From: Corynespora cassiicola
Taxonomy: Eukaryota > Ascomycota > Dothideomycetes > Pleosporales > Corynesporascaceae
NCBI GenBank assembly: GCA_022059125.1
Contig: JAEUWY010000005.1
Location: 4,278,001 to 4,342,000 of the forward strand
Reading direction: 5' to 3'
DNA: 64,000 bases
The notes below the pieces were generated by a model. It had not been told where the DNA came from and did not search any database. It saw nothing but the letters and a program-made list of their open reading frames with translations. The position numbers were made by a program, and so were the translations under genes. Position 1 is the stretch's first letter, and each line of letters starts with the position of its first letter. Shown here one piece after another: positions 1-10,642 of the stretch.

Positions 1-14
1 AAAGCTCACAAAGC

Positions 15-1472
15 TTAGAAAGCGAACAGCATGGCACCAGCAACGGCGCCGACGACAGCGCCGACCTTGTTGCTGCTGGCGGCACCAGTGAACTGGGCAG
101 GTGGGGCAGTCGGGTTGGTTCCGTTTCCTGGAATGCCGGCCGAAGGAGCCGTGGGGAACGGCACCGAGGGAGCAGGCGAGGTCTCGACGATGAGGCCACC
201 GGCAGTGGTGGTAGGGTAGGGAGGGTTGTCGACAGGAGGGACAGCAGGGGTCTCAGCCGGAGGAGCCGATTCCGCAGGAGGAGCGGGAGTCTCTCCAGAC
301 GGAGGAACAACGGGAGTCTCGCCAGCTGGAGGAGCGGGGGTCTCACCAGCTGGTGGAGTGCCGGTCACAGTAACGGTGGCCACGCCGCAGTCACACTCAG
401 GGTCGGAATTGGTGCCGTTGGCAGGCGCACTGGGCTGGGCAGGGGGGCTAACGGCTCCCGCAGTGGTGCAAGGAGAAGTCTCTGCAGCTGGGGGAGCAGC
501 GGCACCCTCGCCAGTAGCAGAAGGACGGTCGACATCGTCGGCAAGACCGCCATCGCTGCTGCCACTTCCGCCGCTACCGCCGCTACCGCCGCTACCGCCG
601 CTACCACCAGTGCTGCCGCTGGTGGGAGATGGAGCAATAACTGCAGAGTTCTGAGGGGCTCCTTCGGTGTTTCCGGGCTCAATGACCTTGATCGATTGCC
701 AGTCACCGGACTTGTCGGTCCATTCGTACTCTTTTCCTGGGGAGTAGTTGATGATCTTGACGCTGTCAACAGTCATGGTAAAGGGGGCGTCATTGTAGTT
801 GATGGGGCCGTGGGCCCACTGAATGGTACCCTCATCGTTGTCAGGGTCACCGCCAGCCCAGATTCCGATGCGAACGTTGGAAGGAGTCTGGGGGTAGTTC
901 TTGCCACCATTGGCCTCGGCGTACTTCAGCGTGCGGACAGGCTGGTTGTTGACAATGAAGGTGATGGCTTCCGCGGTCCAGTTCAAGGCATATGTGTGGA
1001 ACTCCTCAATGTTGTTGACGTCTGCCTCGATCATGCGGTCGTATGTCGTGGTGTTACCCTTGCCAAAATAGTTTGTCTGGACTTTGTTGTTGACGTTTCC
1101 AATGAATTCGTAGTCAACTTCGTCAAGCGCCTCACTCTGAAGAACAATCGAGGAAACGACGCCGGCACCGGGAGAGGCCTTGCACTTCACCTCAACGTAT
1201 CCAAAGTGGAGATATCCCTCGGTCTGAATGGTAGGAGCATCGCCCTTCTTGGCAATGGTGAATTCGGCTCCCTCGGCAACATAGTTGAGGGTTCCGGCAG
1301 TTTGCTTCCAGCCCTTGACGGCGTCCTTGCCGGCCTTGAAGTCGGTCTCGAAATTGGCGGCAATAGCGGGGTCATTCGGACAATCCTTCTCCGTTGGGTT
1401 GCAGTCCGTGAAGGTCTGAGCGTTCGCCAAGGCAGCGAGTGCGCTGGCAGCAATGTAGGGTGTGAAACGCAT
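15..1472 (-). CDS. GPI-anchored Crh-family GH16 chitin-glucan transglycosidase
   Basis: Single-exon, 485-residue secreted wall enzyme of the Crh1/Utr2/Crf1 type (GH16). These proteins link chitin to beta-1,6/1,3-glucan at the outer face of the membrane. Seen: a hydrophobic N-terminal signal of about 18 residues ending near ALANA; a GH16 catalytic core at about residues 20-270; and the family signature DEVDYE at 117-122, in which E118 (nucleophile) and E122 (acid/base) are the expected catalytic residues. After the core come a GGS repeat linker, a long Pro/Ser/Thr/Gly-rich stalk, and a hydrophobic C-terminus (GAVVGAVAGAMLFAF) preceded by small residues, as expected for GPI attachment. ATG at 1470-1472 and TAA at 15-17 are both present, so the gene is complete. 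The pyrimidine-rich strand upstream (about 1480-1900) looks like its promoter and 5'UTR. Family call secure; exact paralog not resolved. Confidence 0.95.
   Translation of the reverse strand: MRFTPYIAASALAALANAQTFTDCNPTEKDCPNDPAIAANFETDFKAGKDAVKGWKQTAGTLNYVAEGAEFTIAKKGDAPTIQTEGYLHFGYVEVKCKASPGAGVVSSIVLQSEALDEVDYEFIGNVNNKVQTNYFGKGNTTTYDRMIEADVNNIEEFHTYALNWTAEAITFIVNNQPVRTLKYAEANGGKNYPQTPSNVRIGIWAGGDPDNDEGTIQWAHGPINYNDAPFTMTVDSVKIINYSPGKEYEWTDKSGDWQSIKVIEPGNTEGAPQNSAVIAPSPTSGSTGGSGGSGGSGGSGGSGSSDGGLADDVDRPSATGEGAAAPPAAETSPCTTAGAVSPPAQPSAPANGTNSDPECDCGVATVTVTGTPPAGETPAPPAGETPVVPPSGETPAPPAESAPPAETPAVPPVDNPPYPTTTAGGLIVETSPAPSVPFPTAPSAGIPGNGTNPTAPPAQFTGAASSNKVGAVVGAVAGAMLFAF
568..609. repeat. 9-bp tandem repeat encoding Gly-Gly-Ser linker
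   Basis: Units of CCGCCGCTA on the + strand, which read as Gly-Gly-Ser codons in the minus-strand Crh gene. It lies between the GH16 core and the Pro/Thr-rich stalk, so copy number could change linker length without breaking the frame. Confidence 0.8.
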
Positions 1473-4400
1473 TGTGATGGGGTGTTGTTATGCTACAAAG
1501 GGTCCTGGATATGCTGTTGCAGGATTGCAAAAAAGAAAAAGAGGGTAAGGCTGTTGACCAAGCCAAAGCCAAGTCAAAGCCAAAGGGAGGTGGTTGAAAG
1601 TAATCTTCGCAGAAGAGTTGGACTGTAAAGTGTTGGGCGCGTTTGCAGTGACGTCTCAGAAAGAGGCTGAGCAAGTATGATTGGTAGTGAAACCGCGCAG
1701 CGTAAAGGAACGGAATGCTCGTGACAGAGCCTTTGTCCAAAAATCAACAATGGAGCAAAGTAACGAAGAATGAGTGTACCGGTACGGAGAGAATGAATGC
1801 GAACTTAAGAGGGGCGCACGAAAAAGAGAGGGTGAGATGAGATGATAAGGTAACGAGGCGTCTATAAAAAGTCGGCAGTCCGACGAGCAGGCAATCTCCG
1901 CTGGAAGAAATTGGATCAGCAAGCCATGCCATGCGGCCTCTCACGGCCGCTCCCAGCCGTCGTGGCGTCTCCTGTTTTGCGCACTCGCGGGCCTGAGTGG
2001 CCGAGTGGCCTCCCCTTTGCTGTTTCATGAAACGGATGTGGGGACGCGTTGTGTCAGAGTCGCAAGGCAGGGCGCCCAGGGCGCCAACAGCCAATGACAG
2101 CGGCAAAGTCCCTGGCTCTGCCGCTGTCTCAAGGCACCGGCTGCGTTTGGCGAGCGCCGACGAAAAGCCAGCCAGGCCCTGCATTTCGCGATCTGTCGAC
2201 AGCATCTTGCCGAGGGACGCCTGTCGTGTCCGCGAGGCGGTGCTGTGAAGGCGGCGGTGCGCCCGTCCGCATAGCCCGCCGCTCGCAACGGCCCTTTGCA
2301 GAGCGCATTGCGACCTGAGGAGGGCCGCCGCCGCCCCTGGAGTCTGGGCAGCTGTCCTGCCCCGGGCGGTGGATCAGCTTGATGACGATGCCAGGTGCGC
2401 TGCTTATTGCGATGGGCACCAACATCTCTCGTTTACGCCCTTTTCCTGCATTCTCTGAGCGCGCCCATCCCTGACAGTGAGATCACGAGTTCTGGGCAAA
2501 GAAGAGCACGCTCAAAATGCATGATGCAATGATCAACCCGCCCTGGCGATCGCGGGGCGGGCGCAGAGCCTCCTGAGCGACTGGCCCGGATGCACTGTTG
2601 CGATGCTGCTACCTGGCGGCAAAGAGCCGTCTGCCGCTGAGGACATGCCGGCCCGCCGGCCAACGGTATTTCGAGCAGACGTTGGGGTCGGGATAGGCTC
2701 TGATGATCGCCAGACGACAGCGGGATGGCAAAGATGAGCTGAAGTTAATTGCGCTGTGGAGGCTGACGGCGTCCCACGCTGCTCCACTGCCGGCGCGTCC
2801 CCGTTGTTCGCCCGCTCTATCGCTATCGCTATCGATACCAAGCTGCGTCGACCCTGTCGTCCAGAAGCGAACTGCCCCGGCATCATCTTCACTCTTCGCT
2901 TGGTTTCTTCCGGTCAGCCTACTGCTACGCCGCTTGCCATTATCCGTTGTTCTCGTCCCACGACCTCCTGACGAGCTACGGAGGATTTCATGAGACACGC
3001 GTCTGTGTCGCCGCACTGTCTCACAGTGCCAGAAGAGCGATGGCCTCAAAGATGGCCAGCCAGTACACGTTGGATGATCCAAGGCACGGATTCTCCGACA
3101 AAGCTTAAACCACGCAAGCCAACGGTACAGTAGGATCGTGATGTGCTTTTGGAGCTCCACCGGCCATCTGCATGACTCTGGCGGCGCAAACATACTTGCG
3201 TGAGGGGGACATGTCGTCCAATGACCGCGGGAAATGGGTTTGAGACGTGTTGCAACCGCAAACTGCATTCTGCGCCGCAAACAAGCATGTAACTGTTGCT
3301 TCAACCATCGGACATGTAAAGAGAGTGCGGGTGGAATGGTCATGTCGGGCCCAGGTCCGGTGTCTGTCTGCATCCTTCTTCATGCGAACAAGTCCGAAAT
3401 CCGAAAACGTGCGTTGCCCGGTCCCGCTTCGACTTGAGCTGTCCTTTGCACAACAACTTCTTCTTCTTCTTCTTCTTGACATTGCATTCCGTGCGCTGCA
3501 TCGCAATGTGCAATTGCCATGCCAGCGAAAGCGTCCCCAGGTACTGCATTGCTGCAAGGCTCCCGTTTTGTTCGTCACCAAGGGCATAGCTTCACCTGGC
3601 AAGGTCTTGGTCCCTTTTGGAGCCTGAGTATGTGAGGACCTAGAGACCACAAATGAAATGTCCGACTTTTCTGCGTCATGGGCGGTCCCTGGTCATTCGT
3701 TTGGAGTGCCATGGGTACGCAGAAAAGATTGCAAATGCAGTGTGCATTTCAAATTTAGAATGACCAGTGGTAATCACCGAATCTGGTATCGTCAGCAAGG
3801 CCTCTTCCACCAGAGTACAAGATCAACGATTCGTCTTCATTTTGCCATCAGAACTCTCTTCGCATCGACATGGAGCCCCAGAGTATCGCTATTAGGTCGC
3901 GCAGAGCTACCAAAGGAGAGCGCATGGCGACCTAGTAGGAGGGACCCGGTTCTCTGCAGTTCAAGTGTAAGTCGGAGTTTCCTCCGTTCATCATACAGTA
4001 GGAGACGAATATGTGATGAGAAGAGTAGTATCTCACCTTTGCATCTGCCGGGAATTTGTAGTCTATTAATCTACTAGTATCACAACGTAAGCACTTCCTG
4101 CGCCAGACCAGCTGCACATGTTATGCGGGGGTATTTGGAGTGTCAGATCTTTTCAGGAGTCGTCAAGCGAGCCTCTCCCTGATGTGATGGTCCGTACGAC
4201 ACCAAGGCCGCTGTGCGGGGTAGTATCCTCGGGATTTTTGCATCATCCACGGGCATTGATCAGATATATCTTATCGGAGCCAGAACTCACCAAAATGTTG
4301 AAGCTGTTCAATAAATGTGAGGGGAGGTGCAGTTGATCATGAAGTGGCTGACGGGGGGTTCAGGGGTCCTGTTTACTTTTGGTTCACGCGCCAAGCCCAT

Positions 4401-4632
4401 TTAGGGATCGTCCATCGCTTAGTCATCGACGCGTCACGACCCGCCCGTGGTTAATTGTATCTTCATGGCCATCTCATTGCTGACTGCATCATCTCCAGTA
4501 AATCCGTCAAGTCTTGAGCAAATTGACGGATTGATTGCAATGGGGTATGTATATCTACTGGTCTGATTCTGCCCCCTCCGTCCTTTGCCCCTCCTCCCCA
4601 ACCTGAATGTTCCTCAGCGTCGCCACTAGCTT
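1473..4632. other. Intergenic region, no supported gene
   Basis: About 1473-1950 is probably the leader and promoter of the Crh gene. From about 1950 to 3650 the DNA is GC-rich and open in several overlapping frames on both strands, but none reads like a protein and many of the apparent starts are not ATG. A short CGCTAT tandem lies near 2818-2835 and a CTT run near 3461-3477. I see nothing else I can support. Confidence 0.5.
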
Positions 4633-5784
4633 TTAGCTATTCCTTAGGAACTGGTCGTACGACTCGTCGACAACCTCCTTCAGCCTTCTGGCTGTTGCAC
4701 GATCCTTCTCCTTCATTGTTAGCGCCAGCATCATGCAACTACTAGCTGCGTCCGAGTACCGAGGGGCAGGGCGACGTCGACGCTCGTCATGCTCGTAGGA
4801 GCTTCTGTTGATTGGTATTGGCTTCGGGGGCGTCTTCATAGCCCAGTAGTCAGCAATTTGCCGCTTCGAGAAGTGTGCCGGGTACGGCAGTCCGGTATGG
4901 AGTCGGCGGTATTCCGCTGCGGTGGTTGAGGGGCTGACGATGGGGGAGAACCCGTGGGCTAGCTCATGGATCACGCATCCTGTGGCCCAGACATCGCTGG
5001 CTGGAGTCGCCATCCTGGTGATTGTCTGCTCGGGTGGCCAGTACACTTTTGTGCCCCAATAGCTAGGCATGACGTTGTTTTTTCCATCGTAAACGGTGGA
5101 CTACCCGAAATCGCCCAGTTTGATCTTGAGGTTGGAGTGATCGTCCCTCGTGCCCAAGTCGGCGATGAATACGTTCTCGCATTTGATGTCGCGGTGGACG
5201 ATTGTCTTCCAGGTATTGACGCCGCCAGGATTGCTGTCTGAGATGCCTTCGTGCAGGTATGCGATGGCCGAGGCAAGCTGCAAATAAATTGCCCAGAGGA
5301 AACTCACCGTGATGTCTCGCTTTTGGCTATCTTGTGTCAGCACTCTGTCAATATTATGGGCATCAGCAAGTTTTGTTTACTTGATGAGGTTTTCGCGCAG
5401 CTCCCAAAGGTCCCCGACCTGGCAGTAGTCGAATATCGCGGAATGAACGTCGGGCCTCGGTGACTTTGGGTAGCAGGCAAGCAAGCAGAGGATCGATGGA
5501 TGTTGTGGTAGGTCTTTGAGGACTTGCACTTCCCGCGGCATCTCGAGTCCTTGGCTCTGAGTGATCTTGACGGCTATGACAACGCCTGACTTCTTGTTGA
5601 CCCACCCATCTACAACGCCTTCGGATCCCTTGCCAAGTCTCTTTACAAGTATGTGATCTTTTGGAAAAGCTGCTGCCGGGTTCATCTGCGGGGAGGGTGC
5701 TGATAGTTCCGTGTCGTCGCGGACCCATTGACGGTTTGCCGGCCTACGGTCGGTTTTTGAGGAACAGCAGAAAAATCTGAGCAT
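4633..5784 (-). pseudogene. Ser/Thr protein kinase with two in-frame stops
   Basis: One reading frame of 384 codons carries an almost complete eukaryotic protein kinase. It has a Gly loop LGKGSEGVV (about 50-58), AVK lysine (K73), alpha-C Glu in EMPREV (about 85), catalytic loop HRDIKCEN, metal-binding DFG, a PPEQ motif in the APE position, and DVWATGC of the F helix. The N-terminus starts MLRFFCC at ATG 5782-5784. Two stops interrupt this single frame: TAA at 5377-5379 (codon 136) and TAG at 5101-5103 (codon 228, directly after DFG). Reading through both restores normal kinase spacing. Tiny introns of 36 and 42 nt could be drawn around the stops with weak splice sites. The second would delete most of the activation loop, so a decayed gene is more likely. 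Both stops could come from CAA/CAG by C-to-T change. An assembly error cannot be excluded. Confidence 0.7.
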
Positions 5785-7179
5785 TTTGTTCGTACCTTGA
5801 GATCTCTCTGCGCAGTAATTAGGACTCTAGTGAGGACGACTTGTTTGTCGCTGAGCGAATGCCCCTGGCTATAATCGTAGATAGGGTAAGGAACAGTGTA
5901 GTAAGGGATCAGCCAATCGAAGCGTTTAACGCTGCTGGTAGAAGTTTCTGCGGTTATTTGGGTACCAGGTAGTCAAACTCTAGGCCACAGCAACTTAAGC
6001 GACGCCTCCACTGCGGTGAAGTGAACCTTGTGCCCCCGACCCATTCACCGTCAAGGCTTTTGGAAGAGGTTCGTGCAATCAATCGTTTCGATATGAGCTC
6101 AGGTCACGTGTGAATGATTCATCTCCCAGAGTGCAGCAGTGAATGGTCTTACTCACCTATTTATTCGGCGGTTCCATGAATCCTGCTATTTTCCCAGTTG
6201 TAATTGCTAACAAATTCCTTCTGTATACTTTTAGAAGAGCTTCAAGTTATACTTCTCTCTTTGTATATTAGCCGTTTATATTAAGTTTAATATAATACTA
6301 TGAACAAGGGACCTATAAGTGTACTTGTAAGAATTCACGATATCTCTTATTAAATAAATAACCCCCTGCCCGTTGATCTGCCACTTTTGAATTTCTAAAG
6401 TAAAAAGCTAACCCGCTGAAAAAAAATTCTAGTATAATTAATTCAGTTTGAACAGAGCAAATAAAAAATAGCTAATTAGGATATCATAACTTCGCTATAA
6501 TTACAGAAGATATAATCAAAATAAAGAAAATGTACCTTTTCTCTGTGAAGAATAAATTTAACACGTGATGATAGATGTTGTGTCTGTACAAGACTTGGTA
6601 TCGCTTCCCTGTGAACAGTGCAATCTTTAATACAGCACAGAGGTGCATAGACATGAGCTGTAGTAAATCGATTGGATATTCCATCTCTTATGATTCTTAA
6701 AAACTACTTCAACCTCCAGAGCATTGCATGCAATAGAAATCAGAGACAATTCATAGTAAATTTTCTGTGGAGGTGATTTGTCAACAACATCACTACAAAA
6801 GCTATATTATGTAGTTTTTGGTTAGAATAAAGTTCTAGCTTAATAAATTCTCAAAATAGAAAGCATCTAGCTGAACGAAGAAAGTGGGGTATAAAAATGT
6901 CTTAGAAAGAACATGGGTTTATTACACTAAGCAACACGTGATTCACAATCAAATTTATGCCACGTAGCTTGCTACACTGTAATAGCAATCACATGTTTAA
7001 CAAAGAGTGAAAGATTTTTCTGCATATTCAATTAGTCTTACACAATTGAGATTCTTTGAGCGACTTATAAATACTGGAATGATTCCTTTGCAAAAATTGC
7101 ACTGTCTAGCACACATCCTCAGTCTCACAAAATTACTTCACAGAACATCAATTTTGTGCCAACCTCATAACTGAATAAT
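5785..7179. other. AT-rich intergenic block
   Basis: Composition drops sharply after about 6180 and stays AT-rich to about 7150, with scattered TATA-like tracts and CACGTG-type hexamers. The few short open frames have no recognisable protein character. The last 100 bp before 7180 probably serve as promoter and leader of the downstream small gene. Confidence 0.5.
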
Positions 7180-7401
7180 ATGTCGTCTCCTTCAACTACC
7201 CCTAACATAGATATATTGGTTTGTGCCAAATGCAACGAGCAAGCTTTTGCGTGGATGGAAGGTGTTTTTCCCTGTCCGATGTGTGGAGGATCTGAGTATC
7301 GGAACATAGGAGTTGGTAATACGACAGAAGGCAACGCAAAGACGGACAACACTAAAGAAACAAAGGAGACAGAAAACCAAGAATCTGGAAAGCAAGAGTA
7401 A
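7180..7401 (+). CDS. Small zinc-ribbon-like protein, 73 aa, function unknown
   Basis: Short intron-less ORF starting at ATG 7180-7182. The first half has two CxxC knuckles, CAKC and CPMC, spaced about 14 residues apart (roughly residues 15-18 and 32-35), which could hold one zinc ion as in zinc-ribbon folds. The second half is a charged, low-complexity Thr/Lys/Glu tail. There is no signal peptide. It lies at the edge of an AT-rich block, 420 bp upstream of another Cys-rich gene on the same strand. I do not recognise a named family. The CxxC pairs and clean ATG support a real gene, but it is small enough that a chance ORF remains possible. Confidence 0.5.
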   Translation: MSSPSTTPNIDILVCAKCNEQAFAWMEGVFPCPMCGGSEYRNIGVGNTTEGNAKTDNTKETKETENQESGKQE

Positions 7402-7820
7402 CTAAGTTATGATTGTTTTCTATAGACAAGTTCATAATGCTGTATAGCGTAAAATCACTCGTCTAGCTTGTTGGATAAGGCTTGCTGATAATAAGATGGG
7501 AAAAATAGATTTGTGATTTTGTAACATGCATCTTAAGGTAACTTAAAATGATCATGCTACAGCGAATGACGACAATACGTTTGATGGAATGTTTCCCCGA
7601 TACCGTAGATTGTTTTTGGCAAAAGATATTGTTATTTCACCTTCAAACAATACGCACAGCACTGCAACATTCTGCGTTTACAGCTCAAAACACAAACAGT
7701 GGCAAAACCTGGAAAGAAATTTTTATGTTGTACTCAAGTCACCGGACAATTTGCCTGTCACCTGCCCCTCTCTAGTTGACCACCCACAAACGCCGGCACA
7801 TCCAAACCTCAGCAATCACC
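7402..7820. other. Intergenic spacer between two Cys-rich genes
   Basis: AT-rich 3' end of the upstream gene, then the promoter of the downstream one. An alternative open frame from ATG 7589 to 7870 overlaps the next gene's start but has no recognisable features. Confidence 0.4.
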
Positions 7821-8540
7821 ATGAACAAACATTTCGAGCATTTGAGCTGCTACGGCTACGAGGCTTCTGACAGATCATCTCCGCCCATTTTTCCAACCCC
7901 CGAATTCCCCCAAGGTGTACAGACCGAACTCAGACCTAAAGTGGCACGTTCCGGAACGAACTCGTCCGACGTTGAGAACAGAACCATATTGGCGAGCATG
8001 CGGAACTTGGATCTCAATAATGATGTATATGAAAATGGTACAAAGGATGTGCTATACGCTGCAGAAACCAAGAATTCGCAGCAGCTACTGGAAAAGATCA
8101 AGACATCAAGCGGAAACTCTTTATCGATTGAGAATCCGCCCGTGCTTCCGACCTCCCAGTTCGAAGGGCCTCACATATCCAACAACTTCACGTACCCCAG
8201 CATGGAAAGCCATATTTACGAAAATCACGCGGATAAAATCCATAGGCACTGCAACTTCGTGCAAACTCAACGCACGCGTATCGATTATACCACAATAAGG
8301 CGAGACATGTGGTTTCTCTGCAAAGTGTGTTGCAGCTGCAGCACTGAGGAGAGCCTTCAAGTATACGAGGTTTTCCCTTTTAATGGGACTTGTAGCAGAT
8401 GTCGACACGAGGAATGTGAGGAGTGTGAGTGGGCAAGTCAAGTTGAATACCCGTCATTGGTCGATCCCCAGGGTAAAGATACAGATTTGGTGAGACATTG
8501 TACTCATTCTGTGGGCAGAGGACAAGAGATGTTGAAATGA
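7821..8540 (+). CDS. Protein with C-terminal Cys cluster (putative zinc-binding), 239 aa
   Basis: Start chosen at ATG 7821 in a good context (CACCATGA). The frame is open further upstream only from non-ATG codons. The N-terminal two thirds are polar and probably disordered. From about residue 165 the protein has a Cys-rich module: CKVCCSC, then CSRCRHEECEECEW about 20 residues later. This CxxC...CxxCxHxxCxxC pattern resembles small double zinc-ribbon modules of fungal unknown proteins (WxCxxC...CxxCxHxxCxxC). No signal peptide or membrane segment. Same strand as the small CxxC protein at 7180, so the two may be related or co-regulated. Function unknown; I infer only metal binding. Confidence 0.65.
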   Translation: MNKHFEHLSCYGYEASDRSSPPIFPTPEFPQGVQTELRPKVARSGTNSSDVENRTILASMRNLDLNNDVYENGTKDVLYAAETKNSQQLLEKIKTSSGNSLSIENPPVLPTSQFEGPHISNNFTYPSMESHIYENHADKIHRHCNFVQTQRTRIDYTTIRRDMWFLCKVCCSCSTEESLQVYEVFPFNGTCSRCRHEECEECEWASQVEYPSLVDPQGKDTDLVRHCTHSVGRGQEMLK

Positions 8541-9173
8541 CCAAAAATTAGGGTAGTAGAGAATTCAGACAGAATATGATATTCAATCAATGCGACGAAA
8601 CTTATTGAGCATTCATTAAAGATTTTTGGAATATCAATACCATGGTTCCTCGTCTAAATGAATAATTTAATTAGATTAATTACTCATTTGATAAATAATA
8701 GAGGAAAAATAGGCCCACGCAAATATTTTATTACATAATTAAAGTTTCTTAGACTCTGAAAGATCTTTGCCTTAATAGCATTCGAGGCATAAGGGCGCAG
8801 GCAGAACAATTATGTAGACCCACAGTACTATAAACTCCAGGTTCGTAACGTGGAGCCTGTTTGTGTGCGATACTTAGCTCACCCGACCTCTACTTTTGCG
8901 AAAGGAAAACATATTTAACCCATTTCTTAAGCTTTGGCTCAGTAAAAATGAGCACCAATCTTTTTAAGCCCAAATTCTTTTATAAAACAGTTTGAACCCC
9001 TTAAAAAGTCATTGAGGGCGCTGTATAGCTAGTCCTAAGAGCGGAGTCCGGAACCACAGTTCATACCCCCAACGCAAGAAATGTTAGGATTTTTCAAAAA
9101 TTCCACAAAAGGGCTTTGCAAGCAACGTTAATGTACATCCCCCAGCACTATAGACACCTAAAAGATAAGCACC
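8541..9173. other. AT-rich intergenic block
   Basis: No credible ORF. The stretch from about 8640 to 8780 is especially AT-rich. The last tens of bases lead into the CACCATG start at 9174. Confidence 0.5.
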
Positions 9174-9995
9174 ATGTCTTGTAATACAATCACTCAGCCT
9201 GCTTCGATGAATCTTGGCCAACGGAAGATATGTGACTTCCTCGATCTTCCCGGAGAGCTACGAAACATGATGTACACTTTTCTCTCTCCTTTGTATCAAC
9301 TAATTGAGCAGAACTCTGGACTATCCCTCTCCTTTCGCCAAATATATACAGAATTTGAAGGCCTCGCTGTAAAGTTTACCCTGAAGCGTCTCAGAAAGAT
9401 TTCAGGTTTCGCCCAAATTCAAAGAATCAAGGACAAGCCTTATGAGACTTTAGATTGCCAAGGTATTTTCAGCGTTGGTATGGATTTTGGTAAAACGTTC
9501 TACTCGCTCAACAATATCATCATAAGAGTGAACATACAACGACATCTGAACAAGAAATTGCAGAGTTATGCCTTCGCATACGACCCTCTGTACGAGATGC
9601 TGGGGCTTCATCTCCCAAGGCTCACCATCAGCTTTTACAAAGAGTCACCACGCGCACAGCTCCTTTTAAGTGAACTTGAGGGGGATGAATGTTTATAAGA
9701 TGATTCTTTCTTCGCGCAGCGGTATCTTGTTGATAGTCAAGGAGGACGATTTCCATATCTAATCCGGAAGGGTATACGCGATTTCGCTTGGCCGTTGGTT
9801 CTCTGTATTCAAGAACTTATAAACATCAATGTAAATGAGCTGGAAATATCCTGGAGTGCCTACTTTGTCAATTCTGAGGACCCGGAGGTACGGAAAGTTA
9901 CACGAAAACGTATTTGCGTAAACAGATATATACCGCCGAAGGCAAGATACCAGAATGGACTAGTGATTTTCGGCCGTTACTTACGGGGTATTTGA
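9174..9995 (+). pseudogene. LPxELRNxIY-motif fungal protein with one in-frame stop
   Basis: Starts at ATG 9174 (CACCATGTC). Near residue 25 it has FLDLPGELRNMMYTF, the F-box-like LPxELRNxIY motif shared by a very large group of uncharacterised ascomycete proteins. The frame is interrupted by TAA at 9696-9698 (codon 175). It then continues open in the same frame to 9995 with protein-like sequence (FAQRYLVDSQGGRFPYLIRK and on), giving 273 sense codons with a single internal stop. No intron can remove the stop: the only candidate, a GT...GCAG stretch of about 29 nt, is too short. CAA to TAA would explain it. It could instead be a polymorphic allele, a sequencing error or readthrough. A similar motif occurs intact in the 593-aa protein at 21304-23085. 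Confidence 0.65.
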
Positions 9996-10642
9996 GTTGG
10001 TTATTATAAATTAGCATGTTTCATCGTGAATATATGTCCGTGGCGTGTAGTTTATGTAGAAGTTACCATCTGGAGAAGGTCATGTCGTGTCTCCAGCATT
10101 GACAGCACTTGTCGAATATGAGATAAGCCATCACTGCCACTGTAAATATATAAACACCATATTGGTTCGGTTTCGACAAATTCGTCATCAGCTTAGAGTT
10201 TCATGACATCCCAAAAGATAAACTCCAGCAACCACTGAACGTATTCGCAGCAAATCTCGAATGACCCGCATGCCCCAAAGGACCCCGAAATATCACATGT
10301 GCTGTTTATGAGAGGAGCTACATGGAAAGTAATCTGATATATACAGTTGTAAATTTCAGTATAATTATGATACTTGCCATACGTGTATCCGGGTTCCCAG
10401 TCCACACTTGAGCCGAATGAAATGATTGGATTTTCACAGAAATAGGATCATAGTTGGTTCTAAACAATCTCTAAAAAGGATCCTATATTTCAAGATGCCT
10501 AGAATACACGCGGCTTATAGAGAAATAAGCGTAGCGCTCTGGAAGCATAGCTCACGCCACTAAAGGAACGGTGCTGAAATACTTCAATTTGACAGCAAGA
10601 ACGCTGCAGTCTGTTCTCGAGACAGAATTAAAACTCCTATGC
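9996..10642. other. AT-rich intergenic region
   Basis: Contains one 70-codon minus-strand open frame (10193-10405) that begins with GTG and has no recognisable feature. Nothing else seen. Confidence 0.4.

Noticed and set aside
365..769. Ala/Leu-rich frame antisense or shifted within the Crh gene
   Set aside because: Shadow of the GGS/Pro-rich coding repeats in another frame.
2609..3373. 254-codon minus-strand open frame
   Set aside because: GC-rich chance frame with Arg/Ser/Pro-rich random-looking translation, and other frames open over the same DNA.
9690..9720. Intron removing the TAA at 9696
   Set aside because: The only GT...AG pair spans about 29 nt, below any plausible fungal intron length.
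10193..10405. 70-codon minus-strand open frame
   Set aside because: Starts with GTG, AT-rich surroundings, and no partner exon found.
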